A stretch of DNA of 64,000 nt, taken from positions 4,479,226-4,543,225 of the forward strand of contig JAQMRL010000021.1 in NCBI GenBank assembly GCA_035578175.1, read 5' to 3'. Positions 18,400 to 29,543 of this stretch are shown piece by piece (position 1 is the stretch's first letter; every line of letters begins with the position of its first letter). The notes beneath the pieces were generated by a model. It had not been told where the DNA came from. It ran no database searches and saw only the letters and a program-made list of their open reading frames with translations. Made by a program: the position numbers and the translations under genes. The DNA comes from Catonia carolina. Lineage: Eukaryota > Arthropoda > Insecta > Hemiptera > Achilidae.

Positions 18400-19326
18400 A
18401 CAAGTAAAACAATTTTTTTTAACACAATTTTATTTCTACTTGAAAGCCCAAACCTTAAACTATTTTTCGACATAGTTTCCACCGATGTTCAAACACTTGT
18501 CGTAGCGGGTGATCAATTTGTCTATACCCTCTTCGTAGAAGGTTCCCGCCAACGAATGTAGCCACGACTCCACGGCAGTTTTCACTTCATCGTCGGTTTC
18601 AAAGCGTTGGCCGCCTAGCTCGCGCTTCATGTGCAGGAACAATTGGTAGTCAGACGGTGCCAAGTCCGGGCTGTAGAGCGGGTGATCGAACTGCTCCCAA
18701 CGAAATTATCGAACCAATGTTTAGTGTCACCAGCGGTATGGGGCTGAGCATTGTCATGGAGCAACACAATTCCGTTACTGAGTATTCCTCTCCGTTTGTT
18801 TTGAATTGCCCGCTTTAGTTTTCTTAAGGTTTCGCAATACCTTGCCGCATTAATGGTTTCACCTCTTGGGAGAAAATCAATCAGCAAAACACCTTTCCGA
18901 TCCCAAAAGACAGTGCACATGATTTTTTGTGCAGACATTGTCGTCTTGAATTTTTGTTTCTTCGGGGATTGCGTGTGTCGCCACTCCATTGACTGCTGTT
19001 TAGATTCTGGTGTGACATGATGGACCCAAGTTTCATCACCTGTCACAATTTTGTTTAAAAATCCTCACCATCATCACTGTACCGTGTGAGAAAAGTCAAA
19101 GCACTTCCAAGTCTCTTGGTTTTGTGCACGTCAGTGGCAGGAACCTTCTACAAAGAGGGTATAGACAAATTGATCACCCGCTACGACAAGTGTTTGAACA
19201 TCGGTGGAAACTATGTCGAAAAATAGTTTAAGGTTTGGGCTTTCATGTAGAAATAAAATTGTGTTGAAAAAAAATTGTTTTACTTGGTTTTTTTAAAAAC
19301 GGTACTTACTTTCTGAACACGCCTCG
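18400..19326 (-). mobile_element. mariner M2 with inverted 3' end at its 5' side
   Basis: The right end (plus coordinates) is a terminal repeat ending CTGAACACGCCTCG with TA after it (19327-19328). 19138-19290 is the M2 3' end in sense on the plus strand. 18404-18560 is the same 3' end in the opposite orientation, followed by the transposase on the minus strand. So both sides derive from the element's 3' end. The outermost repeat on the left is missing where HLN1 abuts. Confidence 0.8.
18460..19137 (-). pseudogene. mariner M2 transposase, N-terminally truncated and frameshifted
   Basis: The minus strand encodes TGDETWVHHVTPESKQQSME (first Asp), VLLHDNAQPHTAGDTKHWFD (second Asp), and after a frameshift near 18690 SPDLAPSDYQLFLHMKREL (third Asp), ending in LNIGGNYVEK at 18463. 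The HDN to PSDY spacing fits DD34D mariners. The N-terminal ~150 residues including the HTH are lost at the inversion breakpoint near 19137. Not functional. Confidence 0.8.
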
Positions 19327-19451
19327 TATTAATAATATTTCTCTGAAGAGAGTGGTACCATCGAAACGCGCTTAAGGTTTTTAAACTTAAAAAGCAATCA
19401 AAGGTAAGGTGACAAATTTCATTTGTGCTTTAAATTATAATAATATTGTTC

Positions 19452-19502
19452 ATTATTTACGTTGGCAAGAGAAAGACATATGAGTATTTCACACCAATTT
19501 TT
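19452..19502 (+). mobile_element. HLN1 3'-end fragment
   Basis: Contains GGCAAGAGAAAG followed by the hairpin-derived TTTCACACCA. Only the last ~50 bp of the element survive. Confidence 0.65.
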
Positions 19503-19868
19503 TTATTTTGTTACGGGATATGTTATACTGACGTAATTTGACATGTATGATATAAAAAATACTTAAAATCTACATAGTCGATAAACATAGAATTTCATCT
19601 TATGATATGATAACACAAATAAATAAATAGTGTTACACTTAATATTTCATACATATCATCGAATATTTTCACACAAGGAAGAAAATAAATAAATTTGTTT
19701 ACATCGTATGAAAATATATACACAAATATTACTTCCGCTATATTTAGCTTTCTAACAATACTGATGTATCTACAATTATTCTCAAATATATCGGAGTAAC
19801 TTAATACATAATCTTACACTCATATGAATTATTTTTTAAGTTATCAAAAACCATGCGTATAGGCACTA
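19503..19868. other. no recognisable feature
   Basis: Very AT-rich, non-coding sequence between HLN1 debris and a MITE. Confidence 0.45.
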
Positions 19869-19870
19869 TA

Positions 19871-20910
19871 CACTGGGTGTTCCAAAAGTTCGAATAAGGC
19901 AAAATATTTCGAATGTAACGGAAATGTCAAGATACGAGGTGTGGCTATTAAATAACGAGACTAACGTTGTAAAAAATTTTGTTTTTAGTTTATACATAAT
20001 CACTTATTGTCACCTTCAATATACACTCCTTCTCTATCTCTACAACGCTGCATGCGAATTTTCCATGGTTGGAAACAGTGCTGGAAATCATCTTCTGTCA
20101 GCTCCTTCAGGGCACGTGCCCGCTTTCTCTTTCACAGCTTACACAGACTCAAATCTTGTCCCTTTTAATGCAGATTTCACCTTAGGGAACAGGTAGAAGT
20201 CAAATGGTGCAAGATCTGGTGAATTAGGTGGATGTTCTAACGCTGAGATGCTGTACTTGGCTAGGAACCACTTGACAGATAACGCGGAATGAGCCGGCGC
20301 ATTGTCTTGGTGGAGAACCCATGATTTGTCCTTCCACATTTCCGGGCGTTTTTCCCTTAGTCTTTGACGTAGTTTAGAAAGTACCTGAAGGTAGTAATAT
20401 TGATTAATTGTATGACCTTCAGGAACCCAGTGAAGGTAGACAACCCGATGGATATCAAAAAAAAAAAAAAACAATCATCATTGCTTTAAATTTTGACGTG
20501 CTCATTCGAGCTTTTCTGGCTCTCGGTGAAGTTCGGCTCTTCCAATGCATGAATTGCCGCTTCGTTCATCACATGTTATTATCTTCTTCCTGTTCCGTAA
20601 GGTGAAATCTACATTAAAAGGGACAAGATTTGAGTCAGTGGAAGCTGTAAAAGAGAAAGCGACACGTGTCCTGAAGGAGCTGACAGAAGTTGACTTCAGC
20701 ATTATTTCCAACAATAGAAAATTCATATGGAGTGTTGTATAGATAGAGAAGGAGTGTATATTGAAGGTGACAGTAAGTTATTATGTATAAAATAAAAATA
20801 AAAATTTTTTACAACTTCGGTATCGTTATTTAATAGCCACACCTTGTAACTTGTATTTTTCCTTACATTCAAAATATTTTACCGTACTCGAACTTTTGGG
20901 ACACCCAGTG
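19871..20910. mobile_element. short TA-flanked MITE split by mariner M1
   Basis: Outer ends CACTGGGTGTTCCAAAAGTT (19871) and its complement with one or two changes (to 20910) are flanked by TA (19869-19870 and 20911-20912). Without the M1 insertion the element is only about 125 bp and almost wholly palindromic. It is transposase-free; the TA target suggests a Tc1/mariner-type helper. Confidence 0.8.
19935..20846 (-). mobile_element. mariner M1 with duplicated 3' ends
   Basis: TA on both sides (19933-19934 and 20847-20848). Long inverted arms of ~255 bp (19935-20190 and about 20590-20846) are both the M1 3' end. The sense transposase lies on the minus strand between them: the best frame (20474-20139) has WVLHQDNAPAHSA and PNSPDLAPFDFYLFP, a DD34D catalytic pair. 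The N-terminal half is absent. An A-rich insertion (20459-20472) and stops disrupt it. Confidence 0.85.
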
Positions 20911-21119
20911 TAATAATGTAATAGCATATCTTTTTGAATTTTTACATATATGTAATAAACATCATAAAAATAATACTGTATGATATTATTATTTATATAA
21001 TAAATTCAATTCTCCAAATTCGGTTCAAATTATTTATTTCAATAATAAATAAAATAGTAAAAAAATAAATATAAAAAAAAAATATAATAAAAAATAAAAA
21101 TAGATGAGTTTCAGAATTC

Positions 21120-21765
21120 AAAGCTAAAGCTCAACAATGAAGACATAGAGCGTGTGAAGAAATTCAACTATTTAGGAACTTGGTTATGTGAAGACTGGTC
21201 ATCAGATGTGGAAATCAAGTGTCGAATAGAGAAGGCACGGAGTGCATTTATAAGGTTCAGAAGCATCCTTACAAACACGGAATTTGACCTCAACCTTAAA
21301 ATACGATTCACAAAATGCTATGTATGGTCGGTACTTTTGTATGGCATGGAGGGTTGGACGCTGAAGGTTAACACCATGAACAGGTTGGAAGCATTTGAAA
21401 TGTGGATCTACCGAAGAATCCTGAAGGTTCCATGGACGGCAAAAATAACCAATGAGGAGATTCTGGAGAGGATAGGAAGGAAACGGGAACTGATGAGCAC
21501 CATAAAAAGAAGGAAGACCGCTTATCTGGGACATGTGATGCGCAATGAGAGGTACCATCTGCTGCAACTGATAATTGAGGGGAAGATAGAGGGACGGAGA
21601 GGAGTAGGCAGAAGGAGGATGTCGTGGCTGCAGAATATCAAACAATGGACAGGGATGGAGGCCGCAGGAGACATAATACACACGTGTGGTGACAGGGAAG
21701 AGTGGTCAGCGGTGATCGCAAACATCCATTAATGGATAGCAGACAAAGAAGAAGAAGAAACATTT
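21120..21765 (+). pseudogene. non-LTR RT C-terminal fragment with (GAA)n tail
   Basis: Open frame encoding FNYLGTWLCEDWSSDVEIK, VLLYGMEGWTLKVNTMNRLE, FEMWIYRRILKVPWTAKI, AYLGHVMRNERYHLLQLI and GRRRMSWLQNIKQWTG, ending SAVIANIH at 21732. These are the standard RT thumb/C-terminal blocks of a common insect LINE. A (GAA)n tail follows (21749-21760). The catalytic core is missing (5' truncation) but ~190 codons are still open, so the insertion is young. The same family, older, is at 28600-29030. Confidence 0.85.
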
Positions 21766-22028
21766 TGTGTCGTGTTGTTTTGGTTATCAGCAGAAAGGCT
21801 GGCTTTAACTAAGTTAAATGAAGAGCCAGCCATTTTCATTATCCCTATACCTGCAATACTAACTTAGGTAGATTTTCTGTAGGAACCTTTAAAGCTACAA
21901 AGCTGAGCTTTCGCACTCCTGTCTACAGTACCTTTTTACAAATCTGTACTACAGCTTATTCATTTATCTTTATCCAAAAAAATGATTTTTTCTTTATCTA
22001 AACAATGAATTGTATTCTCAAAAAACCT

Positions 22029-22421
22029 GCCCATAACAGACAGGTGGAGTGTCAAATTATTTACACTAAATTTGTTCGTTGCAAGGCTAAAATAAATAGT
22101 TCTGTTTCTTATCACATGGTCAGCCAATTAAATGACTGAATCATTTAAGAACAGAAGAGGTAGAGGTGTAAAATACATTAATCAGAGTTATCTCCTCTGA
22201 AAGTAATGAATTTTATTGTACAGCCCGACCCTGTGGTGAATGAAGTGAAGGTGTCATTTGCAGAGTGGAAGATATATGCTTTTCAGAGGGCCCGGCATGC
22301 TGATAAGCATACTTTTCCACTCAGTGAGGAAGGCAATGGTAAACCTCCTCATTCCTCGTTTTACTTAGTATAACCTCTAGAGGTTCAAACCAGCCTTTCG
22401 GCTGATGACCTAAACAGCAAC
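22029..22421 (+). mobile_element. SINE-F copy
   Basis: Complete plus-strand copy from GCCCATAACAGACAGGTGG to CTGATGACCTAAACAGCAAC. A second, partial SINE-F in the opposite orientation begins immediately after it. A divergent SINE-F-like scrap (GGTTATCAGCAGAAAGGCTG) precedes it at about 21780. Confidence 0.75.
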
Positions 22422-22888
22422 ATATGAGGAGTCAGGTGGTTTACCAGCCTTCCTCAAATTTTTTTTCATTTTTTTATTCCTAATTTGTGTACGTTGCAAT
22501 CTGTTCAATTTAGAACAATAAGTAACCCCATGACCCAATGAGATGAGGATGATGTGTACGACATGTAAATGAGGTGTAGTCTTGTACAGGCTCAGGTCGA
22601 CCATTCCTGAGAGTGTATGGTTAATTAAACCCCAACCATCAAACTATACCGGTAACCACTGTCTACTATAAAAATCCGTATAAAAGTAACTACCTTTACT
22701 AGGATTTGAACCAGGAACCTTCGTCTCCGAAAATCAGCTGTTAAATAGCTGATTTTGGCGACGACTTTACCTCTAGACCAATCCGGTAGGTCTCCTTCTC
22801 ATCAGCCTTCCTCAATGAGTGGAAAAGTATGCTTATCACCATATCACGTCCTTCTAAAGCTATCTCCATTCACCATAGGGTCTAGATG
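22422..22888 (-). mobile_element. partial SINE-F interrupted by SINE-A
   Basis: 22426-22457 and 22816-22888 together read as a central piece of SINE-F on the minus strand (GAGGAGTCAGGTGG ... CATAGGGTCTAGATGTA). A SINE-A splits it, and mariner M1 cuts it at 22889. Confidence 0.65.
22445..22815 (-). mobile_element. SINE-A with 13 bp TSD
   Basis: Minus-strand copy (22458-22802), poly(A) seen as T-runs at 22459-22477. It is flanked by CAGCCTTCCTCAA at 22445-22457 and 22803-22815. The target is a SINE-F. Confidence 0.9.
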
Positions 22889-22890
22889 TA

Positions 22891-24390
22891 TGAGGTGTGG
22901 CTATTAAATAACGAGACTGAAGTTGTAAAAGATTTTATTTTTAGTTTATACATAATCACTTAACTTCAATATACACTCCTTCTCTATCCCTACAACGCTC
23001 CATGCAAATTTTCCATTGTTGGAAACAGTGCTGGAAATCATCTTCTGTCAGCTCCTTCAGGACACGTGCCGCTTTCTCTTTTACAGATTCCACTGACTCA
23101 AATCTTGTCCCTTTTAATGTAGATTTCACCTTACGGAAAAGGTAGAAGATAATATCATGTGATGAAACGTGGTTTTTTTACTTATGATCCGGAAAAGAAG
23201 CCCCAATCCATGCACTGGAAGAGCCGAACTTCACCGAGAGCAAAAAAAGCTCGAATGAGCAAGTCAAAATTTAAAGCAATGATGATGGTGTTTTTTTGTA
23301 TATCCATAGGATTTTAAACTTTCACTGGGTTCCTGAAGGTCAAACAATTAATCAATATTGCTACTTTGAGGTACGTTCTAAACTACGTCAAAGAGTAAGG
23401 GAAAAACGCCCCGAAATGTGGAAAGACATATCATGGGTTCTCCACCAAGACAATGCGGCAGCTCATATCGCGTTATCTGTCAAGTGGTTCCTAGCCAATT
23501 ACAGCATCTCTAGTGTTAGAACATCCACCTTATTCACCAGAAAATGCACCATGTGACTTCTACCTGTTCCCTAAGGTGAAATCTGCATTAAAAGAGACAA
23601 GATTTGAGTCTGTGGAAAATGTAAAACAGAAAGTGGCACGTGTCCTGAAGTAGCTGACAGAAGATGACTTCCAGCACTGTTTCCAACAATTAAAAATTCG
23701 CATGAAGCGTTGTAGGGATGGAGAAGGAGTGTATATTAACGGTGACATTAAGTGATTAGGTATAAAATTAAAATTAAATTTTTACAACGTCAGTCTCGTT
23801 ATATAACACGTTGACTGACACAAATATGTGTCACACTTGTATTTAAAAATAAGCCACGTGTATTAAAAATGAGTCACAGTACGTGAGTGATTTTTAAGCC
23901 GTGTTTTGTGGTTTCAAAAGCCACAGCTTCAGAGAGTGACATTATACACTTAAGACTGTTTAAATAGTTGGTATTTTTCAAATAATAGGATATTTCGTGT
24001 ACAGGTAGTTTTCCTTGTTGTCCTGTACTAGAATGTTGCTATTATTTTTCATTTTTTTATTTGTTTTGCTTTTTTTGGTTGAAAGAAATAGTCTAGAATA
24101 CTTTGCAACTAAACCCAATTATGTTTATTACTTTTTTTTTTATTGTGACGCAAAAATGGGTCACATGGCTCTGAAATGTAAAATCATTCCAGTAGGCCAT
24201 GTGACCTAAAAGTGTGTCACAACTTTATTTAACAAAAAAAAATAGCTGTTATTATTTTAATTATTAAATGAAGTAAAATAAGAAGAAAAAGGAATAAAAT
24301 GTGAAAAATAAACAAAAGTACGATGGCCCCGCTGTACGTGTCACAAAATTTAGTGCTGCAGTCAACGAGTTAAAAGCCACATTTTGTTTT
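22891..24390 (+). mobile_element. mariner M1 with duplicated 3' ends, split by a MITE
   Basis: The left arm 22891-23147 is the M1 3' end in antisense. 23148-23806 is sense from CDETWFF through WKDISWVLHQDNAAAH to the 3' end, so the arms form ~255 bp inverted repeats. TA precedes the left end (22889-22890). The right terminal repeat is broken at its TTAA by a piggyBac-like MITE (23807-24369), after which only AAGCCACA resumes. Stops and frameshifts inactivate the transposase. Confidence 0.8.
23807..24369. mobile_element. piggyBac-like MITE in a mariner terminus
   Basis: The 563 bp element begins CACGTTGACTG and ends with the complement of CTCGTTGACTGC. TTAA follows the right end (24370-24373) and ATAA, a mutated TTAA, precedes the left. 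Internal motifs such as TGTGTCACAC recur on both sides. It sits exactly at the TTAA of the M1 terminal sequence TTTAATAGCCACA, so its boundaries are fixed. There is no coding. Confidence 0.75.
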
Positions 24391-24399
24391 GTTTTTTTT

Positions 24400-25310
24400 G
24401 CGCCCTGGAGACTCCAGGAGAAGTATAGGACATGTCAGCTATAATACCTGAAATACATACAAGAATCACACTATGTATCACTACTATCAAGAAAGAAATT
24501 CTTGTACGCTATAAAAAGTTTCACCGATCAAGTAATTTTTCAGATTCTTTTTAAAGGAATTCAAATCCTCACAACATTTTAAAAATTGGGGTAATTTATT
24601 CATGAATTTTCTCTCTGCATAAGTAGGTTTTTGTTCAAACAATTTTGTGGAGTGATTAGCCACATAATAATCATTCCTGTTTCTCGTGTTATGATTGTGA
24701 ACATTGAAATTCTGCATAAAATTATTTTGCCGAACATACATTATCACCTCAAAAATGTAGAGAGAGAGAACTGTAAGCAATTTAAGCTCATTAAATAGTG
24801 GCCTGCATGAGGTTAGTTGGATAGCTCCCACCATACACCTAATAGCTTTCTTTTGAATTTTAAAAACCGTATTCATATTACCCATGCTAGAATTACCCCA
24901 TACTAAGGTCATAACGGATATGAGACAGAATGAGGCCATGATAAGCTGCCATTAGTAATTTTTTATCATTTAATCTGGCGATTTGTTTTAGTGCAAATAC
25001 CCCAGATGATATTTTACTACAAACTTGATTGGTATAGAAGTCCCAAGACAAAGATCTATCTAGAGATACTCCCAGGATTTTCACTGTTTCTACATACTCT
25101 AAACTATTATTATGAATAAATACATCCACTTCTCTACTTTCTTTAACGTTATGTTTATTTTTAAACTGCAAGTACTGACACTTTTTCCCATTAACTGTTA
25201 ATAACATTTGATTCAAGAACTGTACTACGGACTCTATGTTAACATGTGTATTTACTTCAAGAGCATCTAGTAGGTTTTTAAGCTATTTACTCTGTAGGTT
25301 TTTAAGCAAA
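24400..25310 (-). pseudogene. non-LTR RT C-terminal half, one frameshift
   Basis: The first frame (about 25310 to 24893) gives KCQYLQFKN, ILGVSLDRSLSWDFYTNQVC (the LGVxLDxxLxW block) and AYHGLILSHIRYDLSMG. The second (to 24487) gives VFKIQKKAIRCMVGAIQLTS, CRPLFNELKLLTVLSLYIFE, HNHNTRNRNDYYVAN and a GETFYSVQEFLS end. The two overlap around 24893-24939, implying one indel. The block order matches CR1/Jockey-group LINEs. A hairpin CCTGGAGACTCCAGG lies in the 3' UTR at 24405-24419. Confidence 0.8.
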
Positions 25311-25360
25311 ATTGTTCCTACGAGAAATATAAAAATACCCGAAGAACTTAAATAAGTTAA

Positions 25361-25533
25361 AGGCCGCCTCCGTGGCGTAGTGACTAGCGCGCTAGCCTGT
25401 TATGTGGAACGTCCCTGGTTCGATTCCAGGCTATGGTCTGGAAATTTTAACTCGTTGAAACCCACCGATACAATACCGAAACCTACAGTAGTCGCTAATG
25501 ATCGAACTATTGTTGCAAATTTAAATTTAAAAG
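25361..25533 (+). mobile_element. SINE-C, tRNA-derived
   Basis: The head GCCGCCTCCGTGGCGTAGTG holds the A box; the B-box GGTTCGATTCC is at about 25418; the body has GGTCTGGAAATTTTAAC and GTAGTCGCTAATGA. AATAAGTT on both sides (25351 and 25534) is a probable target-site duplication. Confidence 0.75.
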
Positions 25534-25584
25534 AATAAGTTCAAAATTTTAAAATATAAATCAGCACACGAAAAGCCACGTTAA

Positions 25585-26148
25585 CCCTTTCTAACCCAGT
25601 GTGGCATAAAAGTCACATTGGAGTGCAATAACAGACAAACAAATTTTAATTGTTAGCGACTACTTTGGATTAACGAGCGCTGGATGTGAAGTGTAATAAT
25701 CTTCTGTACCCTAGCCAGGAATCGAACCAGAGACCTCCGCTTTGCAGTGTACGATGCTGACCACTACACCACAGAGGCGATCATTAGTTTCTTTTTAAAG
25801 TTAATTTTAGTTTTAAATATTCGTGTTCATTTACTAAAATAAAGTAGCATTTCTTCGAGTATGTTGAATGTACACACAAGTATATTTTTTAGACTGAAAA
25901 TAGTTATTTTATCCATTTTGCCAGTATTTTTGAATTGTAACATTTTTTAAGTCTTAAATAATGCTTTAATATTAAAATCATATTTAATTTTTTTGCTACA
26001 AATTAAAAGTTAAGAGAATATTGTTTAGGAAGCCTGAACATGATTTTAGTTATTCATATTGTTGGGAACTTTTATATCAAGTCCCAATGTGACGTAGGCC
26101 TATGTGTCACACTTTTTTGTCAGGCCATCAAAAAGGCTGAGGGTCTAA
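25585..26148. mobile_element. TTAA-ended element carrying a SINE
   Basis: Starts after TTAA (25581-25584) with CCCTTTCTAACCC and ends near 26148 with a degraded complement. The internal inverted pair GTCACATTGG / CCAATGTGAC lies at 25612 and 26087. A minus-strand tRNA-type SINE (25620-25788; B box GGAATCGAACC in reverse at about 25720) lies inside. 63344-63880 is a second copy with the SINE at the same place, so the SINE was carried along. The TTAA and CCCTTT end suggest a piggyBac-type MITE. Confidence 0.5.
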
Positions 26149-26201
26149 AAGCTATTTTATTGCACTTAAATGACAGTAAAATGTATGAAACAATGTAGCT
26201 A

Positions 26202-26966
26202 CAGAGTCCGGCAGAATAATCTGACGATTTTGGAGGGTCAATAAAAAAAGCACGATCATAGTACAACAAAGTTTAATGGGTCAAATGAAAATTCAAATTA
26301 TACAATTTTACTTACAGCGTTTCAATAGTTCACTTGAATATTTCATTTGAAAATTATGTCATCCAAATTTTTCCCATTGTTCTCTCTCTCACTCATTCAA
26401 CCTTACAAATTTTCGAGAATTAGCTCACATGCTGTTTTGCGAGACGCGTTGTCATTTTCAGTAAGTTGTTGCACGAACATCATCTTGTACGAATGGAACT
26501 GAAGGTCTTCATGAAAGATTCTTCTCACACTTCGGTCAGACGTTCTTAGTGCGGCAGCATGCTTCACTACGGAACGCCGTGGAGACTGCGACACAGATAA
26601 TCTTACAGCCTCAATGTTTTCAGGAGTTCTCACACAACACTTTCGTCCTGTTGGTTTCAGTTTCAAAGCAGACAATGTTAAACGAAAGTTTTTCTGCCAC
26701 AGCAATATCGTATTCCTACTTGGAACAGACGCGTTTCGGTTTAAATTAAAAATGTCTACGAAATAAACGCTGCGTAGCAATAACAGAATCATTGTTTTTG
26801 AAATACGCTTTAATCACAAAAGCACGGAGCTCACACGATCAACTCATGATGGCAGCTAAAATGGTAGTATTAGCGCTACCCCGTTACAACTGTACCAACT
26901 TCCTATTCACAGTGTTGCCAACATACCGATGAATACAAAATCGTCAGATTAATCTGCCGGACCCTG
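26202..26966 (-). mobile_element. Tc1/mariner-superfamily element, internally deleted
   Basis: The ends CAGAGTCCGGCAGAATAATC and the complement of GATTAATCTGCCGGACCCTG form inverted repeats of ~30 bp with TA on both sides (26200-26201, 26967-26968). The minus-strand frame (26792-26403) encodes a DNA-binding N-terminus (PSRNTILLWQKNFR, SVRRIFHEDLQFHSYKMMFV) like that of the transposase at 8250. All of the catalytic domain is missing, so it is non-autonomous. Confidence 0.8.
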
Positions 26967-26991
26967 TACATATATTTGCTTGTGTATAGTT

Positions 26992-27929
26992 AAAAAATCT
27001 GGTGTGAAACACTCACACAACTTTCTCTTGCCAATGCAAATAATTAACAATAAACCTAACATTAGTATTAAAACATTAGAAATGAACAAAAACTAACCTT
27101 ATTTTAATCATGAGTGGAAGACGCAAAATGAAAATCGAACTTAATTTGGCTTAAAAAAACGGAAAATCACACTTTCACGCTAAACTAGGCTCTGTAGAGA
27201 AAAATTCTCTAAACAAAAGTTGTAGATCTTTTAATTTTCTATAACTTTTATTATATACACTTTTGTCGTAAAATGCATACTAAGACCGAAATGTTAAAAA
27301 ATCGATTTTTCTCACGTTTTCGTGAGAAAAAAAACAGAAAATCGCAAATTACCGCTAAACTAAGCGTCATACAAAAAAATGTTTGAAACATAAGTTGTAG
27401 GTTTTTAAATTCTCTACAACTTTTATTATATAAGTTTTTGCGCTGAAATTTATATTAAAGCCGTAATCTTAAAAAAACAACGTTTTTACGTGAAAACAGC
27501 CTCACCGAGAATTTCAGCAGACATGGCGCCTACCCTATCTTGTAGAAAATAAAAAATTGAGTAAAATAGGCGATTTTAAAAAAAATCGTAGGACCAGTTT
27601 TTGAGAAAATCGCAAAAAACTGAAAAATTATACGAATAAACTACTACTTCCGGTTGACCGATTTTGATGAAAATGTTCGTGTCGCGTCCGGTAGTGGTAT
27701 GTAACTTAAGTTTCAAGTTTCAAGTTCGTACGATGTTCCGTTCTTCAGATATTCTGTTCACACACAGACACACAGACACACAGACACACACACAGACCAA
27801 TCGCTAAAAACATGTTTTTTGGATTCAGGGGGTCTGAAAACGTATAGATCCGGTGAAAACTCGATTTCTAAAAATCGACATGAAAACAATACTTTCCTTC
27901 CTATATATTCATATAGGCAAGAGAAAGTA
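26992..27929 (-). mobile_element. HLN1, full-length copy
   Basis: Complete minus-strand copy from the TCTGGTGTGAAAC end to GGCAAGAGAAAGT at 27915-27927. The microsatellite is short and interrupted (ACACAGAC units at 27757-27796). Confidence 0.85.
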
Positions 27930-28599
27930 AAAATTTGGGATTGAAAGGGTTCATTAGAATTGTCATAACAGGTTTTATAATAACCATTATTTAACTTTCA
28001 TAAAATTATTTGCACTGGTCAACTTAAGTTAGAGTAGAAGCCTTATTCGGAAGCCTAGAAATATATTTTTAAGAAATATTAAGAAAGTTACCTACAGGTC
28101 ATATTTTTGTTTGCGTGTGTACGGAACATGAGGTTGGTTTATGGTGCAGTAATAATAATTCTAATTGCAAACTATATAATATGTGCTCTGTACATATTTA
28201 GATGTAATTATATTTCAGTTAAACGGTGAATAAAGGTAGCAATTAGCAACATGAATTGCGACACTACTAGATTTAATTTACAAACAACTGGAATTGGCAA
28301 AAGGAGAGCAACTTGTTACTGTAATATTACTATTTAACTATGTCTAGTTCAAATGATCTTATTTTAGTTAAGGGAAGACTGTAAAGTAAGAAATCAATTA
28401 TCCGAACGTCTATCAACCGGACGACCGGTTATCCGGATGCCCTTCAGGAACTCTCGATTATCGGCAGAATTGGGTGCCACGCGTGCCGCGGATAATCCGA
28501 TTCCGCGGATAATCCCCAAATGACGAAAAGAAGCGTAGGCATAATGAGTAGTATACGTATCAAATCTTTATTAATTTTTTGTTATTTAAAGTACATCCT
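27930..28599. other. no gene; short GGATAATCC-type motifs
   Basis: Mostly unremarkable AT-rich sequence. At 28395-28515 there are repeated CGGATAATCC/ATTATCCGAA motifs of the kind found in pogo/Tigger-like termini, and TCCGGATAACCGAACATT occurs again near 30343. I cannot show that these are two ends of one element. Confidence 0.3.
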
Positions 28600-29030
28600 T
28601 CCTTCTTATAGTGCATCTCCTATCGGAGGTTTGCTATCATCACAGCAATCCGGACCTTGTCGACTGCAGCTCTGAACAGTTGAACACTGCCACAGTCAAA
28701 CCAATCCCTCAGGTTCTTCAGCCAAGACACACGGCGTCTTCCGATGCTCCCCTCCACTAATTTTTCCCTGGACTATCAGTTGAAGAAGCTTGTATTTCTG
28801 TCCTCTCATTATATGACCCAGATATTGAAGCTTTCTTCTTTTTATGGTGTTAATGATTTCGCATTTCTTCTGCATCCGGATCAGCACTTCGGCATTACTA
28901 ACTTTATCCGTCCAGGGAATACGCCACATTCTACGGTAACACCACATCTCGAATGCTTGTAGTTTGTCGATGTGGTTCTTCTTGAGGGTCCATGCTTCAA
29001 CCCCATACAAGAGCGTGGAAAAAACGCATA
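28600..29030 (-). pseudogene. non-LTR RT C-terminal fragment
   Basis: The minus-strand frame gives TLLYGVEAWTLKKNHIDKLQ, FEMWCYRRMWRIPWTDKVSN, YLGHIMRGQKYKLLQLIVQG and, after a frameshift near 28760, RRRVSWLKNLRDWF-like sequence ending about 28620. It is the same LINE lineage as 21120-21765. ATGCATAA repeats (29040-29070) border its 5' side. Confidence 0.75.
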
Positions 29031-29128
29031 AATAAAGTAAATGCATAAATGCATAAATGCATAAATGCATAAATAAAGTATATTAAAGTACATAAATATG
29101 TACAATAATGAAAACACTAACTTAAATT

Positions 29129-29475
29129 ACAAAATATATATATATTTTTTTAATTCCTAATATGTGTACGTTGCAATCTGTTCAATTCAGAACAATTGAC
29201 CCAATGAGATGAGGATGGTATGCGTGACGTGTAAATGAGGTGTAGTCTTGTACAGACTCAGGCCGACCATTCCTGAGAGAGTATGGTCAATTGAGTATGG
29301 TCAACCATCAAAGTACACCGGTAACCACTGTCTAGCATTCAAATCCGTATAAAAGTAACTACCTTTACTAGGATTTAAACCAGGAACCTTCGTCTCCGAA
29401 AATCAGCTGTTAAACAGCTGATTTTGGCGACGACTTTACCTCTAGACCAGCCCGGTGGGTTAATCACAAAATATA
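29129..29475 (-). mobile_element. SINE-A with 10 bp TSD
   Basis: Minus-strand copy (29139-29465) flanked by ACAAAATATA at 29129-29138 and 29466-29475. A small deletion and a local duplication (GAGTATGGTCAA) distinguish it. Confidence 0.9.
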
Positions 29476-29543
29476 ACATTAAAATTTCAAATGTTAATTA
29501 TTTTTTGTCCCTAAAAATGTTTGTTTACGGTTATTTTAATAAA

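Noticed and set aside
21202..21725. Minus-strand frames of up to ~159 residues opposite the RT at 21120-21765
   Set aside because: Antisense shadows of a strong RT reading frame with no recognisable domain.
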